This document shows positions 39,101 to 50,800 of a stretch of 64,000 bases of DNA, piece after piece (positions within the stretch are counted from its first letter, which is position 1; every line of letters begins with the position of its first letter). The translations under genes were made by a program, and so were the position numbers. The stretch comes from Colius striatus (Eukaryota > Chordata > Aves > Coliiformes > Coliidae): the NCBI RefSeq assembly GCF_028858725.1, contig NC_084773.1, positions 9,414,350 to 9,478,349 on the forward strand, in the 5' to 3' direction. Below the pieces are notes generated by a model that saw only the letters and a list, made by a program, of their open reading frames with translations, had not been told where the DNA came from and did not search any database.

Positions 39101-41814
39101 TAGGTTAATTGATCCACAGACACAAGTTACAAGACTACGAGTAAGTAACTTTGCATTTTAAGATAAATATCCAGCAATGTAAATTCTCTGCTTTAAAAAT
39201 AATGTCAGGAAAAATCACTGACAGCATGAGATTTCCAGACAAATTTCCACTGAAATTAGGAGACTAATGTATACATAGAAAAACAGATAGAAAACCACTG
39301 ATCGAAAATCATGTTTAAGGGCAGTAATGTCAATAAGTCAAATTCACAATATCTCAGTATTTTTAGCAGAGAAGTAACATGAAGGTTGGAGTCAAATTAG
39401 TTCTGAAGTCCAAAAGAGTTTGCTTGATGGTTGGTTGGTTATGTTGTTTTTTGGGGGTTTTAGTTTTTAATGCATAATTATATTGAGAATGGTGTACGTT
39501 TTCTCGTTTGAGTTTGGCTTGTTCTTTGTAAAAAATGCACTGAAAAGAAATAACCTTTTACGGGTGAGATATACCAACTGAACACGTGTCCAGTGTTCTG
39601 TATGTTTAAAGTTAGGAAAAATTCATCGTATCAGTTTATACCAGCTGTAGTAGAGGAGCTTGCACCATCTAGATACTCACCCTTTGGCAAATGTTGAAAA
39701 GATACATGTGAAGTTTATACCTCCGCTCTCTTTTAGGAACGAGAATGCAAAGTAGTTTTCGTGTAGCAGAACAATGAGGATATGTGCTTTGTTTGTTTGG
39801 GGTTTTCATTTTTCTTTCTTCTGTAATTCAGGAGAGCTGAACTAATTGCAGTAAAGGTTTTGGAGAATGAGTGCCTTTATCTGATACCAGATATTGGAAT
39901 CTTAGTCACAAATGTAATTGTTATGAATGATGTCTCTTTAAAGAAAACAAGAAAAGGAGTGCATTAATGTTTGGAAAGATGACTGAATTACATTGCAAAT
40001 GTGGTCTCTTTCCTTAGATGGACTTTGTTTTTAGGAGTTTTCCTATCTTCTGATTAATCTAATCCTTGCCTTCTAATAGCTGTTTGTGTTCTGTAACCAT
40101 ATTTGGCCAGCTTGTAACTTCGGCTGTGGTTGTTTATTTATGATATTTAAGTATTTAACATGCTGTGTATTGAAACCTCATATAGAACCAGTTTTAATAT
40201 CTCCACCTTTGATCCTTTTGTCAGTTTCCTTTGCCCAATGTAGTCTTGTACGCTACACACCAGGAGAACAAGCGCCTTTTTGGATTTGTGCTGAGAACTT
40301 CAGGAGGGAGAGTTGAGAGCCATCAGACTTCCATCTGCTATATATTCGAATCAAATAACGAAGGGGAAAAGGTATTGCTGATGTCTGTACTTGTATCAGT
40401 TTTGAATGGATTCCAAGATGTTAGATCCGTTCAAGCTGTCTAAGGGATGTCTATGGAAGAGAAGTTTGTTCACGTACTGAAAAAATTTATCCCAAGGGTC
40501 TTAAGTACCTGCAAGTGCTTTATCATGCTATTATATCTAATCTGGGAATCTGGCTTAATTTCAAAGGCATTTTTACTAGAGTCTCTTTGATTATTTCCAA
40601 TTTGTTTTGTGTTTAGATTTGTGACTCTGTTGGACTGGCAAAACAGATAGCTTTTCATGCAGAACTGGTAAGAATCATCTTGGGGCAAGGGATACTTGTG
40701 AATAGAAGGGAGAGAGTATATTAAATGTATGTCATAGAATATAGTCTACAAGATGCTGATAGATGGAGTAACACTGTTGTGTACTTTAAGGGATTTGTTT
40801 TCTAGAATTTAAACACAAGGTAAAAAGACTGACCCATGTCTACTGTGAAACAATGCTCAAGACAGAATTTAGCTTGTCACCTTTAACAAACATACCAATC
40901 CTTTAGAAAAAGAATTACCAGATCAGCGGTATCATGGTTTTGAGAAAGTTCAGTAGTGTATCAAACATCTCAGGATGTTGTTACTTTATTTACATTTTTT
41001 GCTCTTCAGGACCGAAAAGCATCAGAGAAGCAGAAAGAAATAGACAGAGTCAAAGAGAAACAACAAAAAGAACTGAATAAACAAAAACAAATTGAGAAGG
41101 TACATTGCATCATTATTTCTTAATATGTTTTTTTTTTCAACTTACTTTCTTCTGCAGTTTTCTACACCAGGTTCCTCTATCATGTTTTAGTACAAGTTCA
41201 TCAAACATTACGGTGTTGATTATTGCAAGAGCAGATTCTGTGCAGATTTTGTATGTTTGTGTATAAAAGTTCTTAAAAAGAGTTCTTCTACGGAGATAAA
41301 CCAAAACACCACCTTCAAAGGAATACTCCAGAGCAGTGCTTGAAAGGAACACCTGTCACAGGCCCTTTGCTGCTGTGGGTGCTGTTGGAGCGTGAGGAAG
41401 GGGCTGGAGGGAGCAGGCTGTAGGCCAAGGTTCTTGTTCCGAGCTGCTGTGTTTGGTGGGGCAGGGGTACAGGAGAACACACCACTGAAATGGCAGTGCT
41501 TCCATTGCCTGTTCAGTCTTTTAATTCTCTGAGCACAGAGAGCTGTCTACTGGCAGTATTAAAAGGTAGTTTAGAAATCATCATAATGCTATCCTCTTTC
41601 AGTTATGGATGGCTTTAAAGTTAATTTTCTTCTTCTGATTTCCCACCCCTCCTTCTCAAATTAGGACTTAGAAGAGCAGAGCCGGCTGATAGCTGCTTCC
41701 AGCAGGTCCAACCAGAGCAGTGGAGAAGGACAGTTTGTAGTCCTTAGCAGTAGCCAATCCGAAGACAGTGATTTAGGAGAAGATGGAAAGAAGAAGAGAG
41801 AATCTGAAGCCTAA
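20735..41814 (+). CDS. APPL1: APPL1 endosomal adaptor (BAR-PH-PTB), complete, 22 coding exons
   Basis: Adaptor on Rab5-positive early endosomes linking adiponectin, insulin, FSH and other receptors to AKT signalling. Coding exons: 20735-20788, 24969-25067, 25586-25645, 26674-26745, 27520-27607, 28786-28827, 29642-29700, 30168-30314, 31193-31275, 31369-31527, 32783-32971, 33431-33473, 33923-33979, 35297-35388, 35936-36118, 38397-38446, 38828-39002, 39104-39140, 40225-40371, 40617-40667, 41010-41099, 41665-41814. All phases agree, giving 708 residues (human 709). The start MPGIDKLPIEETLEDSPQ is identical to human and in Kozak context. By family knowledge the BAR domain fills about 1-268, PH about 277-375 (RKAGYLNARNKTGLVSSSWD) and PTB about 496-656 (FIVRFLGSMEV, ATHQENKRLFGFVLR). 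The C-terminus is a charged helix and then KKRESEA. Intron 4 has a GC donor; the other donors are GT. The gene spans 21 kb. Confidence 0.98.
20789..24968 (+). other. APPL1: APPL1 intron 1
   Basis: This 4.2 kb intron begins with GTGAGA inside the CpG island and ends at 'atttacag'. Its first 350 bases are GC-rich and may hold promoter-proximal elements. The rest is AT-rich, with a degraded CR1 coding-region fragment near 24150-24400. Nothing else was recognised. Confidence 0.8.
24150..24400 (+). mobile_element. degraded CR1 LINE, reverse-transcriptase end region
   Basis: Plus-oriented and heavily diverged. 'aaaaactggatggatagctg', 'agtgatcagtg', 'gtcagtgatgaggacagtgc' and 'aatagagtgcccagtctcca' follow in order the CR1 segment that codes the end of the reverse transcriptase (GSVLGP...FINDLD...IECT type). 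The open frame is lost. The copy is older than the tails elsewhere in the window. Confidence 0.65.
25068..41664 (+). other. APPL1: APPL1 introns 2-21
   Basis: The stretches between the listed APPL1 exons are AT-rich, from about 90 bases (intron 9, 31276-31368) to 2.3 kb (intron 15, 36119-38396). I saw short A/T runs (for example 35458-35469), but no further gene, RNA gene or well-preserved repeat. Small open frames inside them are exon extensions or noise. Confidence 0.6.
26746..26751 (+). other. APPL1: GC-type splice donor of APPL1 intron 4
   Basis: Exon 4 ends GTG ATA GAT GAG and the intron begins GCAAGT. Exon 5 resumes after 'ttttacag' with CTC AGC TCT TGC, giving the conserved VIDELSSCHAV. 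The flanks AG|GCAAGT are the strong context typical of the minor GC-AG class, so this site is probably functional. Confidence 0.9.
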
Positions 41815-44800
41815 AGTTGCCTGCTTGGTTGCGATGGAAACCATGGATTTATCTGGTGAAATGGCACAAGTTCTACAAGAAGTGAAATGTAGGTGGAGGG
41901 TCTGTTCTCTCAGATAAAAGACTTCACAATATGTAGACCCTATTATATCTTGATTTTTCTTTCTCATTTGAGTGATTTCCATTTTCATGTCAGTATAACT
42001 TCTATATGAGGCATGGTGATGCTACCATGTTTATTATAAAATGATGTTTTCTCAAGGCTTCTCTGCAGTATGGAAAAAACTGTGGGCTTTTTTTCCCCCA
42101 CTTACCTCTCTCTGCAATTGACTGCTCTTGAAGCAAAAATGTAATACTCTCATTGTACTCCAGCAGTACACTGACATTTGTTCTTGACACTCCAGTATGG
42201 AGAACACCTTGCTGGAAACAAAAGTGGATGTCCAAATAAGATAGTGCTAAGCTTTACCTAACTTGTGGCACGTAACTGTTGCTACATTTAGAAAGAAAAA
42301 TCCTTATGAACAGCAGTGAAATGTGCAATAGTTCTAGACAGAAAGATCTTTTTTGTTTCATGTTGCACTGTATGATGCTGATTTGATTTTTTTTTTCAAA
42401 TATGATGCTGAAAGATTTCTTTCAACAGGAGAAAAAAATAGTCAGACCTTGATAAGAGCTGATGAGACACACTTGCACTTTGCTGCATGAGGAATGTATA
42501 AAGCATTCCTTATCAAGAGATAAGAATAATGTATATATTCTTGTAGCACAAGTGCCATGTCCTTGGTTTTTCCTCAGTACTTGTAAGAAAAAGCTGTAAG
42601 CCTTTGAGTTCACTTTTTTATAAAACATGCTTAGAGTTGCAGGAACATACTGAATTCCATCATTTGAAAAATCTTTTAAATCTGTAAATGCTTTGCCAAC
42701 AGTGTGCCACTGTACTGAAAGTGAGTTGAAGCTCCTTTAGTTTTTTATGGAAATGGATTTGGCAAACAGAATTTACTAGCTCTGAATGAAGAGAGTCTGC
42801 TAATCCTACATCCGAGAGTCAATCCTGTAAAGCATTTTTCAAAGCAATGTCTGTTTACAGCTTGTAATCTCAACTCCTGTGTTCCATACCCTCTGTAATA
42901 TTTATTTGTATAGTACTAAATGTGCATTCACCTTTTGATCCAGAAGAGAAAACTTGTTTGAAGATAAATATTTATTTTTGCACTAATTACTATAAATACT
43001 AGTACCCCATGGAACAGAAGATATCTCTCTAGTAGTGGCATGAAAATAACAGGAAACGTAGAAAGAGAAAAATATACTCCAAGTTATAATATAACAGTTA
43101 TGAGCATTTTACAGTTCCTTGCAGGGCATTTCTGGTGTTCAGGAATGAAAGCAATTTTCAGAATATCTCCCCATCAGCTGGTGATGGCCCAGCCCTTCAT
43201 AGCTGGAGTTTGCTCAGTGCTAATCAAATAAGTGAGGACTCTCAGGACCTCTCTGCTAGGTATCTGTAGGAGCACAGAGGGATTTTCAGCTCTCCTCACT
43301 GGTGGGAGCAGCCCCATGCTGGGTTAGGAAGGCAGCCTCCTCTGCCTCTATAGCTGGAGATGCTAGGTTCTGTCAGCATCTGGATCGTGTCAGCAGAGAG
43401 GAATGGCTCTCCTTGCAGCACCTGGGCAGGGTGAGCAGAGCTTGCTGCAGTGGGAGCAGATGGCACTGGCCCTGCAACCAAGGGAAGCGCTGGAGTAGCC
43501 TTGGAAGGGGGCACAGAACTGCTGTCTTAAAAGAGGAGGGGGAGGTGGAGCAACAGAGAGCCTCCAGGCTCTATTACTGAGTTAGCTCCTGTTCCAGTAC
43601 ATTTTTCATCCCAAGTAGCCAGTCACTTGCAGAAATGCCTGCTTTTGCTGTTGCCCAGTCAGGTCAAATGGCAATGCCCTGTGGCTAGAGTGGGCTAGCA
43701 CATTGTCACATGGACCACACGGATCTGAGGCTTTGTTCTAAGAACGAGTGGCATTTTTATTTCATATATAGCAGGTTTTTCTCAGCTCTCATCCTTAAGA
43801 GACTGTAGTTATTTTTTCCAACCAAAATATACAGAGAGACAGAAAAGCCAATTTTTCCCCTTTTTGTGCCTAAATCTACACTTACAGTTAGTTGCATGGC
43901 AGCCAGGTTGGCTCTGCAAATTGTTATTGCTCATGTTTTTATCTTTTGTTTGTTTGTTTTTACTTATTGATATTTCTGTGTTCTATCACATAATATGACA
44001 GAATAGCTCAAGATTACTTTGTCTTCCTCAAGTACGTGCTGAACATGGAAGTAGAATTGAAACAGCACAGGAAGAATATGAAATGGGTGGTCTCCAGTTT
44101 CAGTTATCTAGTTGCTCAGCTTGTTAGAGTAGGACTGAATAATGTATTAACCAGTTCAGCTGCAGTAGGCCAGCTCCATATTTGGGAGACAGTTAACAGA
44201 TGAGCAGTCTCATCACAAAGCATTTCAGTGTGTAGCCTGGTTTGCAGTAGCCTGTTGAGATGTCAGAAAATTGAATGCTCTACTTTTTCTTGAAACCTGC
44301 TGTTGCCTGCTGTAACCATCAGTCTGCACAGATGAGGAAGAAAGCAGGAGACTAAAGTTGGCAGGTGAATTTACTGTCAGATGGGATTTTTGAGACTTAA
44401 TAAAATGATTGAAGAGAGTGGTTGAAAAACCCCAGATTGATACGCATGAATGAAATGCCAGTGGGGAGGTTATTGCCTATTTACGGGAGTTTCACTGGTG
44501 TAAAATGAATAAAGAAATATATAAAAGCATCTGGGAGAGTGAGGAAGCTGGGAGAGTGAAGGGCAGGGCAGTAGAGATAAGGAAGTTAAATGGAAATAGT
44601 GCATGGAATTAGCTGTCACTGTTAGCAAAACTCAGTAAACCTCACTCTGCCTATCAGTGTGACATTTATTTGAGTTTTGCCTTAGGGGAGAAGCAAAGAA
44701 TAACTCTTAAGGTTTTATCCATGCCTTCCTCTCCAAAATAAAAAAAGTTACTTGCTACCTTTTCTCCTGTGAGGTTTAGAACTACTTCATTGGAAACCAT

Positions 44801-46360
44801 TTTTGTTAGTAAAAATAATTAAGAGTGCTTAGCGTTTTCCTTGAGGGTGGGACTTTCAGTGTGAACACCTCATGTTCTCCTGAGAATACTGTGGCAAGAT
44901 TTCACCACCTGAGCATTTTATTTTTGTAAGTTAGTTACTGGTTGATTTCTTCTTCTTCAATTCATTTCTTCCATTTAATATTTACTGTTGCCTTTTACTT
45001 ACAGACTGATCTTTCAGACCCTTCCAGATGAAGCTGTAGTTTGCTTCCTGTGCACCTACTACTATCTCAGACACTCCTGAATATATTATTTCCAGTACAT
45101 AACTATAAAGGGACTTTGCATATGTTCTGAACCAGCAGTGTTGTTCAGGACTAAATTTTATGTTACTGATCTTTTATCTATGCTAACTTTTTCTGTTGCT
45201 TCACAGTTACTCCCACACTTTTCCCCTTAAGTAACGGGATAGTATGTTTTTTACACTATGTAGATTTACACACTGCTGACCAAGCAAGTCTTGCTGTCAG
45301 TTGTTTCAAGCTACATACATTATTTACGTGTCTAATACCATGAATATCAAAATACATCAAGTGTGCTTATGGGTATGCATTTTCCTGTGATGCAGATAAT
45401 ACCTAGCACTCGGCTGTGGCCACTAGTAGATGTCTCCAAGTTGAAATCAGAGGACACAGGGGGAGTCATACACCCCTTGGCCATATGTGACTGGTTGTGA
45501 AAAGTTAGTGTAAGCTAATTTGAATTTGGTAGTCTATTGCTTTGTCAGTCTGCTTAGGTCTGAAATTCTGTCAAGACAAGTCACCATCCAACAGTAAGGT
45601 AATATTTAAGAGTTAAGGAATATTCCCCCTCTACAGTATTGTCAGATTTCACCTTTATATGCATGTAAACTCAGGGCTGAATATCCTGAAAGATCTGAAG
45701 CTGTTTATGAAGATACAATCCACGTACATTGCTGTAAGCAGCAAATTTGACTGTGTGTCTAAGATAAATTCCGATTAAATACTTGCAAGAATTTAGGAGG
45801 AGCCAATGGAGAAAAACTATCTTACAATACAGTCTCTCGTTATTTCTCACATAGAGAAAGAAAACCTGCCCCTGTTCAGTGAATTTAGTGGAGATACGGT
45901 CTAGTCCAGCAGGAAGAGCCAATATTCTGTATTCTTACTTTTCCTCTATTTTACAAAATGTCTCACAAGTCAATTGGTCTCCCAGGCTTTTCTTTTTAAC
46001 CAAGCAGTACGATGGTTTTATTTTTCTTCCTGCCACTGTGGGTGTCATTGTGAGTGCACCTGGATTCCTAATGAATGATTGCCAGCCAAGGATTTTGTAC
46101 AATCTTTCAGGTCATTTTCCTAATAGAGTGGTCAAATTCTTAAGCTGATGTTCTGGATTGGTCCTGTTCTAGTGAAGTGTCAGTGGTTTTTTGCAGTGTT
46201 TGAGACTGACTTGCACATTTTCCTTGAATAGCTGTATTAAAATCCTCCATTGGCATATTTATGTGAACTTTGATTGTTGTGTCTTAATCTTGGAAACATG
46301 GATAGTAAACATATTATGCCAGGGCTTCAGTCAGCATTTTGTAGAATAAATAAAAGCTTA
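41815..46360 (+). other. APPL1: APPL1 3' UTR and candidate polyadenylation sites
   Basis: No other gene is supportable right of the APPL1 stop codon for 6 kb. AATAAA hexamers on the plus strand occur at 44399-44404, 44508-44513 and, overlapping, 46345-46354. Use of these would give 3' UTRs of about 2.6, 2.7 and 4.5 kb; mammalian APPL1 also has a multi-kilobase 3' UTR. A GC-richer stretch with an imperfect 42-base tandem duplication lies near 43240-43560. Which site is used cannot be told from sequence. Confidence 0.55.
42896..42980 (+). promoter_or_regulatory. APPL1: AU-rich element cluster in APPL1 3' UTR
   Basis: The transcript strand carries 'aatatttatttgta' and 'ataaatatttatttttgc' within 85 bases, several overlapping AUUUA pentamers. 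Such clusters often set mRNA stability through ARE-binding proteins. The role here is inferred from the motif only. Confidence 0.35.
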
Positions 46361-47831
46361 ATTATTGTAACTTTCTGAGTGGGATTTGTACTGATGCAAA
46401 AACCTGCATTTTTCATAATGCTGACTTCCAGGAAGTACCACTGTTGGTGACAGGATGCATTCCCTTCCATTAAACTAAGTTTTAAGATGCAGTTATATCC
46501 TTCTGCTGTCAACATGTATCTTGGTTCTCTTAATTTCAATCATATTAGTCAGATAACCTCAGATAAATTTGTTGTACTTGGGAATGCTGATAACTTACTG
46601 TTACAAGAATCAAAGACTGAACATGAGAAGAAGATCCTCACCCTCGTAGCTGGCTGGTGCTGCCCATGTTGTCACAGGACAATGTGTGGCACGCTGCAGA
46701 GCTGTGCTTATTGTAATAACCAGAACTCTCATGTACAGAAGCTATACCAGCACAACCATTAACATGGGTACTAATACCTACCTTCATGGGCTTCATTAGT
46801 TCATTATATGATAAAAACGATCTAAAAAGCAACGGTCATAACTACATCATGGTTAAACTTGTATTTTGTAAGGTTTGTAGATTTTTCTGGGGAAAAACAG
46901 ACTTTTGAACTCTGTAACTTCTGTGATAAAGATGCATGTATAACTAGAAAAAAGATCTATGCTTACTTGATAATGAAGGAATAAATACTACTAATGCCAA
47001 GAGTGGTGATGAACCTTCATTCTTTCTGAAGTACAGACTGAGACGTGAAGTATTTTAGGAAGAACAGCCACAGGGTGGGTCTGTAAAATGTAAGACTTGC
47101 TAAGAAACTCTGACTACTGCCACCTAGTCGTCCAAAAGCTTGAGCTCCAACTGTATGAACAGAAATTCCAGAAACTGCAAGCAGCCCTTTGGACTGCACT
47201 GTAAAAGGAAAACAGGGTTCTAGAGTGGGCAAGCAAAACAGATGGTGGGTGAATTGTACCAGTATCTGAGAATGAGATGCAGAACTAAGATGTCTCAGAC
47301 ATAGTGTCTTCTTGTTGATACCCAGAGGTTTCTTACAGCTGTTCCTCCCATTTCACAGCTGAGAATAGGGTATTAATGGGGTGAAAAAGTACTTAAACTG
47401 CAGCGCTTTACTGTAGGACTTAGAAATAAAAACTAGGTCTTAGCAAGAGAAAAAAGAATGATATCCCTTCCTGATATTAGTTCAATCTCTGACTTTTAAC
47501 CAAACCCTGAGTTTTACCTTGCAGTGAGGGTAGTGTTACCTGTGATGACAGGTTTTACCTTGGCCACAACAAGGTTTGCAGGCCTATGTTTTACAGTTCC
47601 TTCACATTTCACACCTAAACATTTAAAATACCGTTGTGCTATCTTTAAGATAGTATATAGTGCTGTAGAGATTTAGAATGGGATCACCAATACTTACATT
47701 TTGGCCTTCAGGGGTGGAGGGGGAAATGGTGGTATTCCTTAATATAGATAGGAGAAAAAATCCCAAAAGAACAAAGCAGCTGCCCACAGCAGTCTTATCC
47801 ACGTCAATATTCCCTTCTAAACACAGAATCA
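46361..47831. other. tail-to-tail interval between APPL1 and ASB14
   Basis: This holds the presumed 3' UTR of ASB14 (minus) and any spacer from APPL1. By eye I see no minus-strand AATAAA close below the ASB14 stop; the nearest clear one is at 46017-46022, inside the APPL1 3' region. No gene or well-preserved repeat was recognised. Confidence 0.5.
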
Positions 47832-50800
47832 TTATGTACAGCTGAGGTTGTAGGTTCCCATGAAATTTTCCTGTCCATACAGATCATATTCCTTGTACAG
47901 AATGTAGTCTTTCAAGCAGTTGGGCAGTGGAAGGAAGGTCATGAAGACAGGACAACGGAGACGTAGCCGGCCCATGCATGCCCGTATCTTCAGACGACAA
48001 AGATGCTTCAGCGAGCGAGGGTTTGCTGGAAATGAGGAGATTATAGTGACAGATTTATAGTGACATGTTATTAAATCTCATGAAATTTACTTACTCAGTA
48101 CCACTAGTCAAAAGCTTTGACCCAGGTTTTGCTGTGCATTCATTCTGTGAATGAATGTGGCTGTCTCTGGACAACCAGACCTGCCAGAATCTAAACTTTC
48201 TGTAACAACCCCTACATCTCTCAGTTATATTTACCACCATTTGTAGCTAAATCAAGAGATTTTATTTCCATTAAGTTGGATATATGTAGGTTGATGGAAG
48301 TGTTTAAGTAGTAAAGTTTGGGGAATGTACTTTAACCCCAAATACCTGGTACCAGTTTTCTGTCAACCCAAACAAGCTACTAGGCAATTGAGTCACTACT
48401 TCTTGATCAATGTACAAGCAAAAATGACATAGAATTAATCTCTGAACTAGAATTAATTAACTTAATTAAAAACAGTGGTTCATTAGAATTTTTTTTTCCC
48501 AGGCAGGGGGGAAAGTTTTACTCCCCTTGAAGAGACTGTGTTGTCTGTGTAGTTAAAGTTCCCAAGTTCTCTGCATAAATGATGCAGTTACTGCCTATCA
48601 GACTTCCGGGAGAAACTTAGTTTAAAGACTACATAGAGTTGATATTTAAGAGCTCTTACTGTCAAAACAGAACTTATGGCATAACAAGAGTCAATAAAAG
48701 CACCAGTCTGAGGTAAGGAAAATTAAAACCACCAACAGAAAGGTCCCAGTCCCCAAGCAGCTTGTTTTTCATTTCAGATGTGAACATCAGATACTTACTT
48801 AAAATCACATTGATGTCTGGCCAGAGATCCTGTTCTTTGAGAACTGCTTCTAGCTTCCAGCAGATATGAACGTGATCAACATAATCTAACATTATTCGCA
48901 CTACTTTGCCAGCCAGATGCTTCAACCATGACAAGGTTATTACTTCACAGAACTGATAGAAACAAAATGTTTAAAAGGATAATATTCAACATTCCTGTAA
49001 AGTACTTCTACCTCCACAGGACAAAAGCAATTAAATAACTTCAGCAGAACACTAGGAAGAATGAATGTAACGTCAGTCACAGGAGCTTCAGGGATTGTTA
49101 CAGATGCATTGAGCCTCGCTAGTACAATGTGAAAATCTGAGATGGTTATTTTGTACTAGATCCAAAATTGGACTTAAGCAGCTGTCTGTTTGGTAACAAG
49201 GAGCTTAAAAAGAAGAGCTGCTGCTCCAAATGGAATTTAGACTTGTCCTGGGTTCTGGACACGGGGACCCACCAGACCAGTGCATGCCACACCCGCTTAT
49301 CTTCAGGTTAAAGAATGATTTATTGGGTTCAAATGGACTTCATAAACTGCGAAACAATGACACTGATGGGTGTCTCTAGGACCCTCTTTAGACTGGCCCT
49401 GGTGTGTTCATTTCTGCTGGGCGCTTCCCCTGCCATCCCCACAAGGTCTTTACAAAAGCCTTCCTGTAGTAGTGTTATGATACAAGTAAGCCAGCCTGCA
49501 AGCCTCTGTTTTCACTGCATGGACAAGGCCGCCCTAGAGAGCCAATTCTGTACTGATCATTAGCATATCATTAGCTGTATTTTCACAGTTCAGAAATACT
49601 GCTTATGATAATTTGCTGGTATGAACCAGGCCACATCTAATTTCATTTTAAAGCATTGTCTATTTCTGTCTTTCAGTGTAAACTGTCTCACAGTTTCAAA
49701 ACTCCCTCTTTTGACACTGCATTTAGTTGTAGGTAGTAAAACAACACCTGAAGCCACCTGGATGTACTTACCATTGTATCTTTGATAACTGTAGAAGTCC
49801 ATCCATCAGTCACGTACTGGGAATGTGAACTGTTTCCCTGAGGGCAGTCAAAGCAGCGGTGCACATCATATCCATAATTCATCAGCATTCTTAACATGAC
49901 TTCATCCTTCAGAGCATACTGTAGAGCTGATGGAAAATGTGTCGTATTCACTCTGCAAAAGTAATTGACATTAGCCCCATGTCGGAGCAGTAGATTCATT
50001 AACTCATAGTTGCCCATTCTCAAGGCTACTTGGAGACAGTTGATGGGATCTTGATTTGGCAGGGCTCCAGCATTCAATAGCAACTGTGTTGAACAGATAT
50101 CGCCGTTGGAAACTGCAAAGTACAATGCTGACTTGCGGTGGTCATGGTAGCCTTTGCGAATTCTTTGATCCAGCATAAAGTTGGCATCAAACCCAGACTT
50201 GAGGAGAAACTCAAGACACTGAGGATGTGCTCCTGCTGCTGCTGAGTGAACTGGACTTATCCCACTTTCTTTAATGGCATCAAAATTGGTAACTGGAACT
50301 AAATTTTTCAGGGCTCTGAAGAAATACACAAAAAGAAGAATCTCAGCATCTGAAACACACTGGCTCATGTAGCTCTGTCTTTGAGTTTCTCCATGTTGCT
50401 GGGCTTCACAACTCATCACGACTGTATACGTTTGTCTTAATCCACAAAATCATAATCATGACATGCTCTATCTCTGTATTGACTGTAGTTGCTAACAAAT
50501 TGTTGGCCAGCAATGGATACTGACTTTACACCTTCTACACATAAAATATTACTCTATTATACTATTATTCATGAACAACCTCATTCCTTGCTAAAGGAAT
50601 AATGATTCCTTCTCAAGAGAAGCTGTTCTTGAATGTCAAGAGCACAGTGTTATTGCTTAAACTATAGGAATTAGGGAATTAATATAACATGAATAAAATA
50701 GAGGAAATAGGAAATAAAAACATAGGAAATAAAACCTCTCAGATTCTTAACCACAATGCAACATTGCTAGTATTGAAGACTTGTTTGTCAGTTACTGGTT

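Noticed and set aside
49219-49565. A retroviral LTR
   Set aside because: Only a vague resemblance at one end; no paired ends and no viral coding parts were seen anywhere in the window.
49688-50419. The 243-codon open frame as a complete single-exon gene
   Set aside because: It is ASB14 coding exon 7 (49772-50315) with intron read-through at both ends.
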